Source: Nemania diffusa
Taxonomy: Eukaryota; Ascomycota; Sordariomycetes; Xylariales; Xylariaceae
Direction: 5' to 3'
Length of the DNA stretch: 64,000 bases
Assembly: GCA_038501195.1 (NCBI GenBank)
Contig: JBBPUQ010000007.1
Span: 1,837,501-1,901,500, forward strand
Below are positions 45,801-59,200 of the stretch, piece after piece. The position numbers and the translations under genes were made by a program. Within the stretch, counting starts at the first letter, position 1, and each line of letters opens with the position of its first letter. A model generated the notes under the pieces. It made no database searches and was not told the DNA's origin. It saw nothing but the letters and a program-made list of their open reading frames with translations.

Positions 45801-48800
45801 AATATAAAATTAAAAAGTTATAAAATATATATTAATTTAAATAATAAAATTTAATTTAATGTTATTTTTATATAATTATAATTTTATATTTTAATATATT
45901 ATAAATATATAAAATAATTTAAATTAAAGTTTTAATATTTTTATATTAATAAAATATATTTATTAGCTTATTTATATTTAAATAATAGATTAAATAATTT
46001 TTATTTTTTTTTATATCAAATTATTATTATAATAACTTTTATTTTATATTATATATTTAATATATATATAATAAATTAAATTAATAAAATAATATATAAT
46101 AGTTTTTTATTTAATACAGTTAATATAATAAAAAAAAGTTAAATTATTAATTAAATAATATATAGTTAATAAATTTTATTAACAAAATTTTATTTACAGT
46201 ATGTTTATTTGTATTTTTTGCTTAATATTTTTTAACAATTGAAAATTTAATTATATTACTATAATTTTTTTAATATATATTGTACAATAATTGCTGTTTA
46301 ATTAAAAATTAAAAATACTATTTATTAAAATAATAACAAATTTATAAGCAAATATTTTTACAAAATATGTTTTAGCTACTTTTTACAATATATTTATAGC
46401 AGTATTAGCAATTTAAAAAATTAAATTACTATATAAAATAAGTTTATATATTATTTGCTAAAACGATTGTTTAAAAATTAATAAGTTAAACTGTTTTTAA
46501 TATCGCTAAATTTTATATAATATAATAGCTACAATATATTAGCAATATATTAATCGATATTTTAATTAAAATCTTTACTGCTAAATTTTTAAGTTTGTTT
46601 TTTACTAATTAGTAATATAGCAACTAATTTTTTAGCTAGAAATATTAACAAAATAAAGCGAGATTTTTTCGCTACTTTTGTAGCTAAATTTTTGCAAAAA
46701 AATAAAAATAACTATTTTTTTACTTTTATTAAATAAAATAATAATTCTAAAAAAAAGCTATTATTTACTGCTATAGCTAAAAATATAAAATTTATATACT
46801 TATTATAAATTTTATTAAAAAAGCAATAAAAAGTTTTTTAAATTTTTTGAAATAAATTATTTATATTAATTATAAAATTAAATATATTGTTTTTTTAGTT
46901 AAATAACAATTTTAAAAAATATATTAAATCAGGCAAAAAAAAAATAAAAAAAAATATAATAAAAATAAAATATTAAATAAAAATAAAAAAAAAAAAGATT
47001 TAGTTTAAAACTAAAATGTTATATATTTATATTAAAAAAAAACTTTTTAGTAAAACTATATTTTTTTTTAGCTAATATATTTTAAAAAATATAACAGCAA
47101 TTAATATAACTTTTAACTTTTTACTTTTGAACTGAAATTTATAACAAAAAAATAAATCTTTTATTAACAATGTTAAAAAATAAAGCTTTATTTATTTAAC
47201 AAAAGCTTAAAACTTTTATTATTAATATAAAATTTAATTTATTTTTTGCTTTTTTTATAGTTTTTTTTCTGCTTGCTATTTATAGCTATTTAAATATTTA
47301 TAGCAATTTTTCAATCAATATATAAATAGCTAGTAATATTAGTTCTATTTAATTTTTAGTATTATATTTAATTTGATTTTTTTTTATTAAACAAATACTG
47401 TTTTTAATATTTTGTAAAACTAGCTTGTTTTTTATATTATTAACAATTTTTTACATTTTATAATTACTACTACTTTTAATAAATTAGTTGCTTTAAATAA
47501 AAAAGCTATTTTGTTATATATATAATATAAAATATAACAAGTTATTTTAAAAATAGCTTATTATTATTAACTAATATAAAAAGTTTATAATATTAAAAAC
47601 TAGTATTTATAAAATAATAAAAATATAAAATTTATTACAATATTGTAAAAATATTTAAAAATGTTAAAATCAAACAGCAAAAATTGCTATAAAAATCTCA
47701 AAAATAATTTATAAATATTATATAAAACAATTAATTTATTTTGTTTTTTTTAAAAAAATTAAAACAAATATAATAGTACGATATAGCAAAAATAAATTAT
47801 ATAAATTATATAAATAAAACTAAAAAAATAATTTAAAAATACTAAATTAAATAATATTATATTTCTGTTTTATTATAATTTATATATTAATTTTTTATAA
47901 ACTGTTACAACTATTTTATTTAGTTATTAATTATAAATTTATACTTAAATTAAAATTAATTTATTATTTAATTTAATAGTTAGCTTTTATTTTGCTGTTT
48001 TTTTTAATTATATTGCTTTTAATTTCAATATTTTTTTTTTTATAACGTTTAAAAAACAATATATATAATATACTGATTTTATTATAAAAAACTAGCTAAA
48101 AATACAGTCAAATAAATTTAAAATTAATATTACTATAAATATATAAATATATTTTAATTTAAAATATATTTATTAAAACGTAGTTGTTTATTATATTAAT
48201 AAAAACTAAAAATAACAATATTTTTTAATTAATATATAAAATATTAAATCTAAAAATATAAAGTTTAACTTTTTTTTATTTTATAAAGCTTTTAAAAATA
48301 TTAGTTTTTATATATTAATATAAATAGTAATAGCTAATAATAAATTAAGCTTTAAACTTTAATATATTTAACAAGCTTTAAAATATAATAGCTAATTTAA
48401 AACAATTGTTTATTTATTATACTTTTTTTATACTATATAACTCGTTTTTAAAATATTATTTAAATCGCTAAATATTAAATATGTTGCTAAAAATGCAAAC
48501 ATTGCTAAAAAAAAAATAAATAATATATAAAAAAAAAATATACTATTATATTAACTAGATTTAATTATTTATACAGTAAATATAATATAGTTTTATTTTA
48601 TATTTAAAATATATTAATTAATATATTAATCGATTATAAATTTATTAACTAGCTATTTATATTAATACAAATATAAAAAAACAAAAATACTTTTGCTTTT
48701 TTTAGCAATATTTAATCGTTTATAGTATTATGCTTTTTTTTAATTTTTTTAATTTTATTTAAGATATAAAAACTAAATAAAATTTAACTTTTATTATATT

Positions 48801-51800
48801 TATTAAAACAACTATATTATAACATATAATCAAAACTTATATTAGCAAAAATTATTTATTAATAACTAAGTTTATTTTTATTTATAATATTTAATTATAT
48901 ATTAATTATATAATAAAAGTTAAATCAATATTTTTTTAGTTTATAAATAAGTTTAAATTGTTTAATAAAAACTAAATTAACTATATTTTTAATAGTTTGT
49001 AATTTATTTTTAAATATTTTAGTAGCTATAAAAATTAAATTAAATAAAAGTTATTAAATAATATTTAATTTTTTAATAAAAATAATTTAAAGTTACTATT
49101 AAAAAACTTTAAAACTAGCAAAAAAAAAGTTGATAAATATATAACTAAAGTTTTTAAAAACAATTACAACTTTTTAGTTCTTGCTTTGTTTTTTTATTTT
49201 TTATTTAGCAGTTTTTTAAAAACTTTTAACATTTTTTTTAAAAAATAGCAAAAATATTTCAAACAAATCAAATTAAATAAATAGTACAAAATTAACACTA
49301 TTACTTATTTAAAATAAATATACTAGAACTACTAGCAAAAATATAACTATTATATTTATATTGCAGTTATATAAACTATTAATACTAATAAGCTTATAAT
49401 TATAATATAATCAAGCTTTAACAAAGTAATAATATTATTTTTACTATTTTATTTTATATTATATTAACAAAAAAAATAAGAAATTTTATTTAGTTAATAA
49501 TTTAATAAACTTTATAAATATATTATTAATATATATTTAAAACTATATAATTATTTATAGTTTTTTTGTTTTATATAATAATGCTGATTTATTTTTAAGC
49601 TATAATAATAACTAAAATATTTTTACATTTTAAGCTACAATCGAAAATCGGTAACTAAAATTAGCTGTTTTAGTTTAAAATATACTATATATTTAAGCAA
49701 AAGCTGTTATTTTAAAAAAAATCTAAAGCTAATTTTGTTTAATTTATTAATTCAATTGTTTTTATATTTTTTTAAAGCTATTTCGATTTATATTTATAAT
49801 TTTTGTTTTTTTATAAATTAATATTACAAAAAATAATAATATATTATATAATAACAAAAAAACCAATAAATAGTTAAAATATTGTTTAAACACTATATAA
49901 AAAATATTTCAATTACTTAATTTATTTTTAACTAATATTTTTTACTAACAAATATTTAACATTTTAATAAAGCTAATATAAAAAAATAATAAACTAGAAT
50001 TTATTTCTGAAAATATTATCAAAAATAGTATTAAAATTAAAAAACTTAAAAAATTAAATATATTATATATATTAAAATAAATAGAAAAAATAAAATATAC
50101 AGAAAATAATATTATTATAACATAAAAAAATAGTTATAAAAAAAAGCAAAAAAAACAAAACTAAATATAGCTAATTAATAATTAGCTTTAACAAAAAACA
50201 ATTTATATTATATTAAAATATTAAACTATTTAGTTTTTATAGTTTTGTAATTTTTAATATATTATTAAAAATATTTTTAAACTAATTATATACTAATTAT
50301 ATATTAATTATATATTAATTTTATATTAAAAATATACAAATAAAATTTTAATTTATATTTTAATTATATATAAATTATATTTTAATTATATATTATTAAT
50401 AATAAATAAAAATATACAATAAAAAAACTAATAAAATAAATTTAATAAATTTAATAAATATAATAATATAATTTATAACTAATTATTTTTAATATAAATT
50501 TATTAAAACAATAAATTTTAATTTATATTTTATTTATAATATATATAAATATTATAAAAATATAGTTTTATTTTATATATAATAATTTAAATATAAATAA
50601 ATATTTTAAAACTATATTTTTTATTTGCTATTTTAAATATAATATATTTTAAAACTTTTTAATAATATAAATTAATAGTTTTATTTTATATAATAATTTA
50701 TATTTATTATTTTAAAACAATTAAAATATTAATATTTATATATTTTATTAAATATTTATATATATAAAATATTATATTTAATTTATTATTTATTTATAAA
50801 CTAATATATTTTAATAATAACAACTTAATATTTTTTAATTTTTTACTTTATTATATATAATTATTTTATATTTTAAATAATTAAATTTTTTTTTTAGTTT
50901 TTTTAATTAAAAAATTATAAATATTTTTATATTTATTTAATTTATAACTTTTATTTTATTATTTATTTATTTTTTAATTTTTATATATATATATATTAAT
51001 ATTATATTTATTATTTATAATAAATTATTAAAATTAAAAATTTATTCTTATTATTTTATTATTAATATTATTTTTATATTAATTTAATATTAATTTTATA
51101 TAATAATTATTAAATAATTTAATAAAAAACATATTATATTTATTATTAAAATTAATAATAAATTTTAACTTTAATAATTTTTTATTATTATAATTTTTAT
51201 TAATTTTAATTAATAAATGTTTAATATAAAAATATTAATTTATTTAAATTTTTTATTAAAAAAAAAAAATTTTTTAATTAAACAAACAATATATTATATA
51301 ATTAGTAGAAAAAATTTTAGTTCTATATTAATTTTTTTTTTATTGTACTTTTTTTTTTTTTCTATTTTATTTATTTAATTTTTAATTAATTATAAACTTT
51401 TAAAAATTTAGCTATACTTTTTTTTTTTTAAAATAATTTTTAATACTTTGTTTAGTTTTAATATATATATTTATTTATTTATATTAATTTTTATTTTAAT
51501 TAATTATTTAAATATTTAATAAATATTTTGTAAATAACTTTAAAAATTTCTAATTTTTTAAATGTTATAAAAATAAAACTTAATTGTTTATAAATTTTTA
51601 TACTACAAAAGCTTATATATATATTGTTAATTTATTTTTTTTATAATATATTTATAAAAATGCTATTATTATATTAAAACATTAAATTTATTAAAAACAA
51701 TTAATTTGATTTAAAAATTATTTCAATATATATTATAAAAAAAAAAGTCAGATTTATATTTTAATTATATTAAAAGTTAACAATAGCTAATATATTTTCT

Positions 51801-53893
51801 GTTTTAATTTTTATATTAATTTTTGTTTTAATTTTTTAGTTATATTTATAGCAAATATTTTAAATAAATTACTACTACTTATAACTTTGTTTTTTTTTAA
51901 ATTTAGCATAAAATAATTATTTTTTTTTTTATTAAAATTAACTTTAATAAAAAAAAAAAAAAATTTTTATAACAATTTTAATATTAAAATTATTAATTTT
52001 AATAAATACAATTTAAATTATTATTACTATTTTATTAAAAACTTTAAAGCTAAAAATGTTTGCTTTTAAAATTTTTAAAAATATTTATAAAATTTTGTAT
52101 ATAATACTATTTTTGCTTTAATTTATTCTAAATATTTATTTTTATTAGTTAAAAAATAAAAATTTATTTATAATAAAATTTATAAAATATATATAATTTA
52201 ATTAAAATATAAATTAATATATAGCTAATTATTATATAAATTATTTAGTTTAAATAGCTTTAGCTTTTTATTTTTAGCTTATATTATATTTATTAAAAAA
52301 AAACAATAAATAATATATTTTATAGTTTAGTTTTATATATTAAAAAGCTTGCTGTTAATTTTTAGATTTTTTTATAGCATTTATAAAAATATTAAATAGC
52401 TTTTATTTATTATATAAATTAAAATTAATATATAAATTAATATAAATAATTAATTTAATAAAAATTAATTTATAATTTTTATTTTTTATAAAAACAAACT
52501 TTATTTTTTATATTAAGCAGTTTTTTTTATAAAATTAAAACTTTTTATTTTTATTTATACTATTTTTATTTTTTAGTTTGTAATATTTTATTAACTTAAA
52601 AATTTAATTTAGTTACAAAAAAACTATTTGTTTATTTTAGTTTATTTAATTTTAATGTTTTTAAACTTTATATATTTTTTATAGCAAAAAAACTAAGTTT
52701 TTTTTATACTTTTATTAATAAGTAATTTATTAATATTACAAAATAAAAATTTTTATTTTTTAAAGCTGCTATTGTTTATATTTTATTTTATTAGTAATTT
52801 ATATAAATTATTTATTTTTAAACTTTATTATTATATTAATTTTTATATTAATTTTATTTTATTTTTTTAATTGTTAAATATTATAAATTTTTAAATATTA
52901 CAAGCTATATTTTATAATTTTTTTTTAAAACATAAAAATATTTTTAACTTTTTCTATTAATATTTTAATTATTTTTAATATTTTATAAAAAATTTTTAAT
53001 TTTAGTTACTTTATTAAAAAGTTTAATATTAATAAAAATAAATACTTTTTTGTTTCTAGTAGTAATTGTTTTTAAAATAATAATATTTAGTAGTTTTTTA
53101 ATAACTTCAATTGTTTTTTTTGTTTTATTTATAATTTAGCTAGTTTAGCTATTTTTTTGTTTTATTTTTTAAATTTTTTTTTAAAAGTTTTTTCTATTTT
53201 TAAAACTAATTACTATAAACTTACAAAATTTAGTTATTAAAATTTATTATATTATTTTTATTTATAAATTAAAATATAAATTAATATAAGTTTTAATTTA
53301 CTACTGCTTTTAATTTATTTTAATATTTTTTATTATTAAGTTTTAAATTAACAATAGTATATTATTATATAAACTTTTTTATAAATTTTATATTTACTAT
53401 TTTTTTTTTAACTTTATAACTTAAAAATACTATTTATAAAATTTAAATACTAAATAGTTAATATATATAATAAAAACTTAATATAATTTATACTATATTT
53501 TTATAACAATTTTAAATAATATAAATAAAACTAAATAATATTAATATATATAATTTTTTTTATATAATTAATATAACTTTTTTTTAATAGCTTTATATAT
53601 TTTTTATATTTTTACTTTTATTTTAATATTATTTTTTTTTTAAATTTTATATATAATAATATATTTATTTAATATTTATTACTTAATTAATATAGTAATT
53701 AAAATATATATTTTTTTTAGTTATTATTTTTAATTTATTATTTTTATTATTTAATTCTGTTTTTAATATATACTATTTTAAGTAAGTGCTTAAATGAGCG
53801 CTTAACTTATCGAGCTTATAGATTTACTTGAATGCTCGCCAAGAATTTATAGGTGTTTAGCGGGCGCCCATAGGTTGGGTTTTGTTAAAGCCT
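42895..53893. mobile_element. 11.0 kb A/T-saturated transposable element (RIP-destroyed)
   Basis: Left end AGGCTTTTAAAGCCCAACC; right end read inversely AGGCTTTAACAAAACCCAACC: imperfect terminal inverted repeats of ~20 bp, flanked by an exact 10-bp direct repeat. The interior (about 43010-53770) is almost only A and T, with no open frame of 60 codons; remaining G/C sits mostly in GC, AC and GT contexts and CpG is nearly absent. This is the known outcome of repeat-induced point mutation (CpA to TpA) of a multicopy element. The ~110 bp at each end stays moderately GC-containing. A 10-bp duplication fits Mutator-like elements (8-11 bp) best; the superfamily cannot be proven because no protein is readable. 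Confidence 0.78.
44731..45000. repeat. 94-bp tandem repeat (about 2.5 copies) inside the A/T block
   Basis: ATTAATATATAAATTA recurs at 44731, 44825 and 44919, followed each time by related ...ATATAACAAA and AGTTATTTAGTT-like tracts. Differences are mostly transitions, so the duplication predates or accompanied the mutation process. Confidence 0.7.
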
Positions 53894-53903
53894 AATCATT
53901 TTT
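53894..53903. repeat. Right target-site duplication AATCATTTTT
   Basis: Identical to 42885-42894. Pre-insertion sequence would contain one copy. Confidence 0.8.
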
Positions 53904-53967
53904 CTAAAACTTGATAGAGAGTCCTTCCTATATTCACGCAAATAATTAAGTATAGCTAATTAGGTAA

Positions 53968-55065
53968 TTATAAGCCTACCGTCACGCTGATGCGATTCTG
54001 GCGCTTTTTTTTCCTCGCTCGACCCGAACGTTTATGTACCAGAACATTGCTGTGACTTGTAGGGTCTTTCCGCGCATATCCATCGATTATGCGAACGACA
54101 TGCTCATGATTACTCCGAGCTGCTAAGATCCGCGGAGTCATTCCCCGGTGCGTTTGAGCAAATATGTCACCTCCTCGGCTCAACAATTGTTTAACAATCG
54201 ACGAATACCCTCTCTGTGCAGCAAAGTGAAGAGGTGACCAACCCCGTATAGCTGTGGGACTGTTGACACGTGCGCCGCGATGAAGCAGCATGTTGACCAT
54301 GGTATCATCGCAATTGCATGTGGCGTAGTGTAGAAGAGAGCGGTATGTAACATCGTCACAAACATTAACGAGATGTGGATCGATATCAAGAAGATACTCA
54401 GCTATTTCCACCCGTCCGTTTTTGACAGCCCATAAAATCCCGGCCCTGAGATAGATTTTACCAGAGCGGTCAATGAAACCACGAACATGGGACTCTAAGA
54501 TTCGGGAGCGAATCCCCAAACGAAAACCGTCTCGTGCGAACTCCCTCAAGATTATTTCATTCGGTTTACAGCGGCACCTTCTTGCCACATCTAGCGCCTT
54601 CTCTCCCAATAAATTTCTCTTCCCGTCAACCGCCCCTCGCAGAAGGAGAAGGTGAAGTGGCCCAGTTTTCTTCAGACTTGCCGCTATGTGGAGGGGCGTC
54701 TCTCTCCTCCAGCGGTCGCTGCAGCATTGATTCAAATCAGCGCCCCATTCTAGAAGCCGCGCGATGACTGAGTTATTTCCCCCTCGCACTGCGACCATTA
54801 ATGGTGATTCATATTCTGGTTGAGTCGGCAGATTCACGGCAGCTCCCATCTCTAGGAGTAGCGAAACTAGCTTTTCGTGCCCCAAGTGTGATGCAGTGTG
54901 AAGGGCGGCCCAACCACTAAGCGGGTAGTTCACGTAGCGAGGGTGGCGTCGTAGGATCCTTTCGGCTAACTGTAAATCATTGGTCTCAGCAGCGTAGTGT
55001 AGATTAGCTAAATCGGTTGGGATAGCCATAATGGCTGATCTTGGCAGAAATGGTGACATGAACAT
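53968..55065 (-). CDS. Ankyrin-repeat protein
   Basis: Single exon, 365 aa from 55065, or 353 aa from the second Met (55029, MAIPTDLANLHYAAE). At least seven ankyrin units are readable: LHYAAETNDLQLAERIL, ALHTASHLGHEKLVSLL, PLMVAVRGGNNSVIARLL, ETPLHIAASLKKTG, an irregular unit, ILWAVKNGRVEIAEYLL, LLHYATCNCDDTMVNMLL, SPLHFAAQRGYSSIVKQLL and a final TPRILAARSNHEHVV. The C-terminus is a basic tail KRSGRARKKKRQNR resembling a nuclear localisation signal. Role: protein binding, target unknown. Its stop codon is only 65 bp from the transposon's target duplication, yet the frame is clean, so mutation has not leaked into the gene. Confidence 0.82.
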   Translation of the reverse strand: MFMSPFLPRSAIMAIPTDLANLHYAAETNDLQLAERILRRHPRYVNYPLSGWAALHTASHLGHEKLVSLLLEMGAAVNLPTQPEYESPLMVAVRGGNNSVIARLLEWGADLNQCCSDRWRRETPLHIAASLKKTGPLHLLLLRGAVDGKRNLLGEKALDVARRCRCKPNEIILREFARDGFRLGIRSRILESHVRGFIDRSGKIYLRAGILWAVKNGRVEIAEYLLDIDPHLVNVCDDVTYRSLLHYATCNCDDTMVNMLLHRGARVNSPTAIRGWSPLHFAAQRGYSSIVKQLLSRGGDIFAQTHRGMTPRILAARSNHEHVVRIIDGYARKDPTSHSNVLVHKRSGRARKKKRQNRISVTVGL

Positions 55066-56818
55066 GGTGTTTCGTGATGAATAAGTTGCTCGTGAGTCTG
55101 GAATCTAAGGATTGGACCTAAGAGCGAAAACTTTAGAGATGAGCAAACTGCTTAATTCGGCAGCTTGAGGGGACTAAGGCTTGAAGAGCAACGAGATGGC
55201 GATGAGATAGGAAGTTGATTGTAGGGAGGGAGCCCAAGACGAAATTTTATGTGTAGAAGTCGAGTAGATGGCAAGAAAATGTGACGTGTAAGGTAAGGGA
55301 TAAATCTTGCCATGTACTGATGTATGTAGGGCTTCAGGCGGGATGGTAATAACGCTTGATCGAAGGGACCCTTAACAGCAGGTTTTCGGTGTAATAAAGC
55401 CCACTGGGCGAGATATTTCTGTACACGTGATGCGCTATGAGACAGCATGCTCGCAATATATAATGAGCAGCGTTTCACGCCACGCCGGTTACTCCGTACA
55501 CAGCTGCATGCAGAGAAACGACAGAATGATAGCCTGCTTCTCTATTGAATTACAGCTATCAGCCGGCTCGCAGTGCCCCCTGCTAATGTCTGCTGTCAGA
55601 AATATGAAGCCAATCAACTGTGAGCGTTCCGGCCACACTGCATCAATATTGCATTATGAAGCGGGCTCTCGGCACTTTTTCTTACAGTGCGTCATTCTCG
55701 AGTAGAGCTGCGCTCTGGCACTACTTTATTTGCCTTTCCATGCATGAATGTCTGCCTTGCCAGTGTTGATTGCCTTGCGGGAATGCCACCCTTTAGCTGA
55801 CTTTTCGATACACAGTCGAATTAACGCCCCTGTGTTTTGCTTTGATAAAGTATTGTTTACCTCTACCTTGGCCCATCAATCGACCTCTAGTCCAGTACAT
55901 GAGATTTCAAATTCGTTATGGCTGAGATCTATTTGTCCTAGCACAACGAAACTTCATAGCACTAAAATCTTCTAGTAACAATAAACAGCGGCGTAACCGC
56001 TAGCAACAATACGGATCGGAAAGTTGTCTTCTTCTATGAGGCTAGAAACCTCGCGTGCTCAAAATTCCCGGAAGGCTTAATAGTCGAAGGTACATGACAA
56101 AGGATGCCCTGTATTATGGTACAGAGACAGGCGAAGACAGAAATAGTGTCATACCGGCAAACGCGGACTAATCCGGGTTTTAAGCGGTGGGCCTCGTGGA
56201 CGACGAGGACAAGGGTAGTGATAGCACTTCTGCTTTAACAAGTGATTAGTTACAATACTATAATAATGGCTGGTTGGTCTTTTAAATAACTGCGGCTTGC
56301 ATACTTGCCAGGAGTAATTTGCTTGGTTAACATTGGAGGCTCCTAGTTACACATTAAGAATGAGCAGAGTCTGAGCGTTGAGGCGGGAGCTCGACACTTT
56401 AGGGTTTCATCACATTCCTCACTGCCGATCTACCTCACGATTGCGCGAGATGCACTTGTCATGTAGTCGTAGTTAGAGGATAAGGCATTTCGAGACACCG
56501 CCACCCCCTAGAATGGATAGGTAGATAAGCGGCGCAATTGAAGTATAGGTAAGCAAGGTGCAATACGCAGTAAGTAGGTAGGTAATAGCTGACATGACTG
56601 TATGCGTAGTATCATTTATACCGTAGTCTAGTATCTGGTGTTTACATATATCATTAGTGCATACATCCTTGGGGTCCCCCCGGACATAACACCGGAGCCG
56701 AGCTACCGGGAAAGGTGCTTCTGATTAGATCCCGCGGGCCGCGGAGTTAAACCACCCGTACGCATAAAAGTCGGGTTCGATTTGCGCAAAGTCACCTCGA
56801 GTATATCGAGGCTTTGCT
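55066..56818. other. 1.75 kb divergent intergenic region
   Basis: Promoters of the ankyrin gene (-) and the Zn2Cys6 regulator (+). ORFs 55152-55478, 55427-55705 and 55748-55975 have no family resemblance. A GC-rich motif cluster sits near 56680-56750. Confidence 0.4.
56693..56708. promoter_or_regulatory. CGG-N10-CCG candidate site for a Zn2Cys6 regulator
   Basis: CGG AGCCGAGCTA CCG, an inverted CGG pair with 10-bp spacing (the spacing used by yeast Put3), 111 bp before the regulator's own ATG. CCCGCGGGCCGCGG follows at 56731-56744. Possible autoregulation; inference only. Confidence 0.35.
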
Positions 56819-59200
56819 ATGAATAATATGGAAGCCTCTCGTCAACATCGCCGCCGTCTTCCTCGATCTTGCGAGGAATGTCGTAGGCGGAAAGTCAAGT
56901 GCGACCGAAATCATCCCTGTAGCCACTGTGTTATGACCAAAGGTCGATGTCTTTACAGCAGTCCTCACATATCAGCTAGGCATCGAAGACAGTCTAGTCA
57001 AGATGCATATTACCCGGACCATCGCCTTCCCTCCCAACGAGCAGTAGACACAAACGCAAACCTCAGGCCCAGCCTGCATCAACGGTTGGGCCCTACTCCA
57101 TCTTCGCAAGTGCCCGCCCCTGCCGAAGAAGAGGGCAGCGGCCGTGCTGTAGGCGGCCTGTTATCAAACGCATCGGGTTCATTCCAACCTAAAAGCGCCG
57201 AGACAACAAAGCTCGTTAGCGGAGCTCAGTACCCTGAACTGCTTTCTACACAGGATGAGGAATTTTCTAACTCTGAGATCGGGCCTTCTTCAGCTTCACG
57301 GATATCCTCAAGTGCTAAGCAGGGCAGCGATGTAACACTTGATCCATTATTAGTATTAAACAAATCTAGGCTATTCGGCCGGACGCACTGGACGAACGCT
57401 GTCTATGAGGTGAGGTAGCTGAATTTATCTTCATGCTCTATATCGGCACCTGCTTATGATCTCAGTTCAAAAAAATCTCGACATTTATGAGGAGCGAGGC
57501 AACGAATGCAGCGGAACAGACTGTCGCCTCCCCTCCAAAAGTGAACATGCGCACGCTACTGCAGCAATGCAAACGGCTATCGCAAAACGCGAAGATTATA
57601 CGGCCTGGCAGATTCCTGGTATGCCCAGAGCCTATCGTTTCGTCTTCTAGCATGGCAGATCACTTTGTCCATCTCTATCAATTAAATATTGAATCCTCTT
57701 TTCGTATTCTTCACGTGCCATCATTTAGGAAAGATTACGAGGCATACAAGGCAGCCCCAGCCAATACTCCTGATGAGACGATGCTCAAGATTCAACTCGT
57801 CATAGCCATTGGATCAGGCCTGTGCACAGAACTAGCTGGCGACAAGGAAGTCCATAGGGCGGCATGTCAGTGGTTGTACACTGCTCAAGATTGGCTATCA
57901 GGGCCCGTGGAGAAGGATCGATTGAAACTGGATAGTCTGCAAGTCCATTGTCTACTAATTCTAGCCTGCCAGATCCTCTCGGTCGGTGGTGATCTAGCCT
58001 GGGTTGCGATGGGCACGCTGCTGCGCACCGCTTTGCAATTGGGCTTGCATCGCGATCCAAAACACTTTTCAAAAATTACCGTCTTGTAAGCACGCCTCTC
58101 GCTGTTTCATATGCAGAGACTTCGCTAACGCCTACCGTTACTCAACTAGCCAGGCTGAAATACGGAAGAGACTTTGGGCGACCATCTTAGAACTGAACGC
58201 CCAGGCGTCGCTAGATTCAGGGATAATGCCAGGTATCTCGTATGACGACTTTGACACAGGTCCACCCGCAAATTTGAATGACGAAGACATAGACGAAACT
58301 ACAGTCATACTCAAGCAATATAACGAGACAGCCGAGACTGATACGACTCTGCAGCGCCTCCTACTACAGAACCTGCCTCCAAGATTAGAAATGCTTCGCC
58401 GGATGAATGGTGTAGGCATCACTCTCGATGACGAGAAGATCCTAGAATTGAGCTCGAAACTCAGTGCAGCCTGCCGCGAAGTCAATGCCCAAAATGGGGC
58501 CCACCATGGCATCGAGATTGCTGGCTTCAGGCAAAATATGGCTTCTCTTCTACTCCGACGCTTCCTTCTCGTCTTGCATCGACCATTGGCGGGCCGAATA
58601 CGTGAGAACGTATTGTATTATCATTCTCGGAAGATGAGCTTCGACTCAGCCATGGCTCTGCTTAAGCCACCGTCGTCAAATGATGCATTTTCGTATCTCA
58701 TGCTGCGTAGTGGCGGCTTATTTAAAAGTTGCCTCAATCACGTATCCCTTGCCTTGGCGTCCGAGCTGCTTATCGAGATAGAAGAGAAGGGACCTGACAC
58801 TTATAGACAAATGCTTGTCGATGCTGTGAGAGAGGCACGGGACCGATGGGTACAACGCTTGAAGCTCGGCGGTACGAACGTCATGCTCCACATGAAACTC
58901 AGTATCGTATTGAGCCATGTTGAACATGGAGGAGATGAGGGTACTCCAACGCAGCAGCATATGGCACAGAGTGCTAAGGATAGCCTAGAGACATGTTATT
59001 CCTTAATGAAAGAGAAGATTAGCTCAGATTTAAGAGGCACTGCACCTGAAAACGGCGGATGGAGCAGCGAAAGACTTCTTCCAGCCCGGAGTAATGAGCA
59101 ACTGGACTTACCTAACTCTTCTCTCAGCTTGGGGGAGATGCTAGAGATGGATGTACTAGATATGAACGGAATATTTGACACGGATATTATGTGTTTGTAA
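56819..59200 (+). CDS. Zn(II)2Cys6 transcription factor with fungal-specific regulatory domain
   Basis: 753 aa in three exons: 56819-57409, 57466-58085 and 58150-59200 (donors GTGAGG and GTAAGC; phases 0 and 2). The second splice restores KITVFQAEIRKRLWATILELNAQASLDSG, a typical middle-homology motif. The DNA-binding cluster is Cys18-x2-Cys21-x6-Cys28-x5-Cys34-x2-Cys37-x6-Cys44 with the basic RRRKVK. Residues ~60-200 are Ser-rich and disordered. The fungal transcription factor domain covers ~255-600 (HFVHLYQLNIESSFRILHVPSF, ALQLGLHRD). Nuclear regulator. The reductase gene lies 546 bp downstream on the same strand, so it is a likely target. The first Met of two close ones (56819) is used; 56828 is also possible. 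Confidence 0.92.

Noticed and set aside
42895..53893. A/T block as a centromere, mitochondrial insert or linear plasmid
   Set aside because: The exact 10-bp direct repeat and inverted termini show a transposition event; it is too short for known filamentous-fungal centromeres, and no mitochondrial or plasmid genes are readable.
55152..55975. ORFs of 75-108 codons between the ankyrin gene and the Zn2Cys6 gene
   Set aside because: No family resemblance, odd composition and opposite-strand overlap; likely random in promoter DNA.
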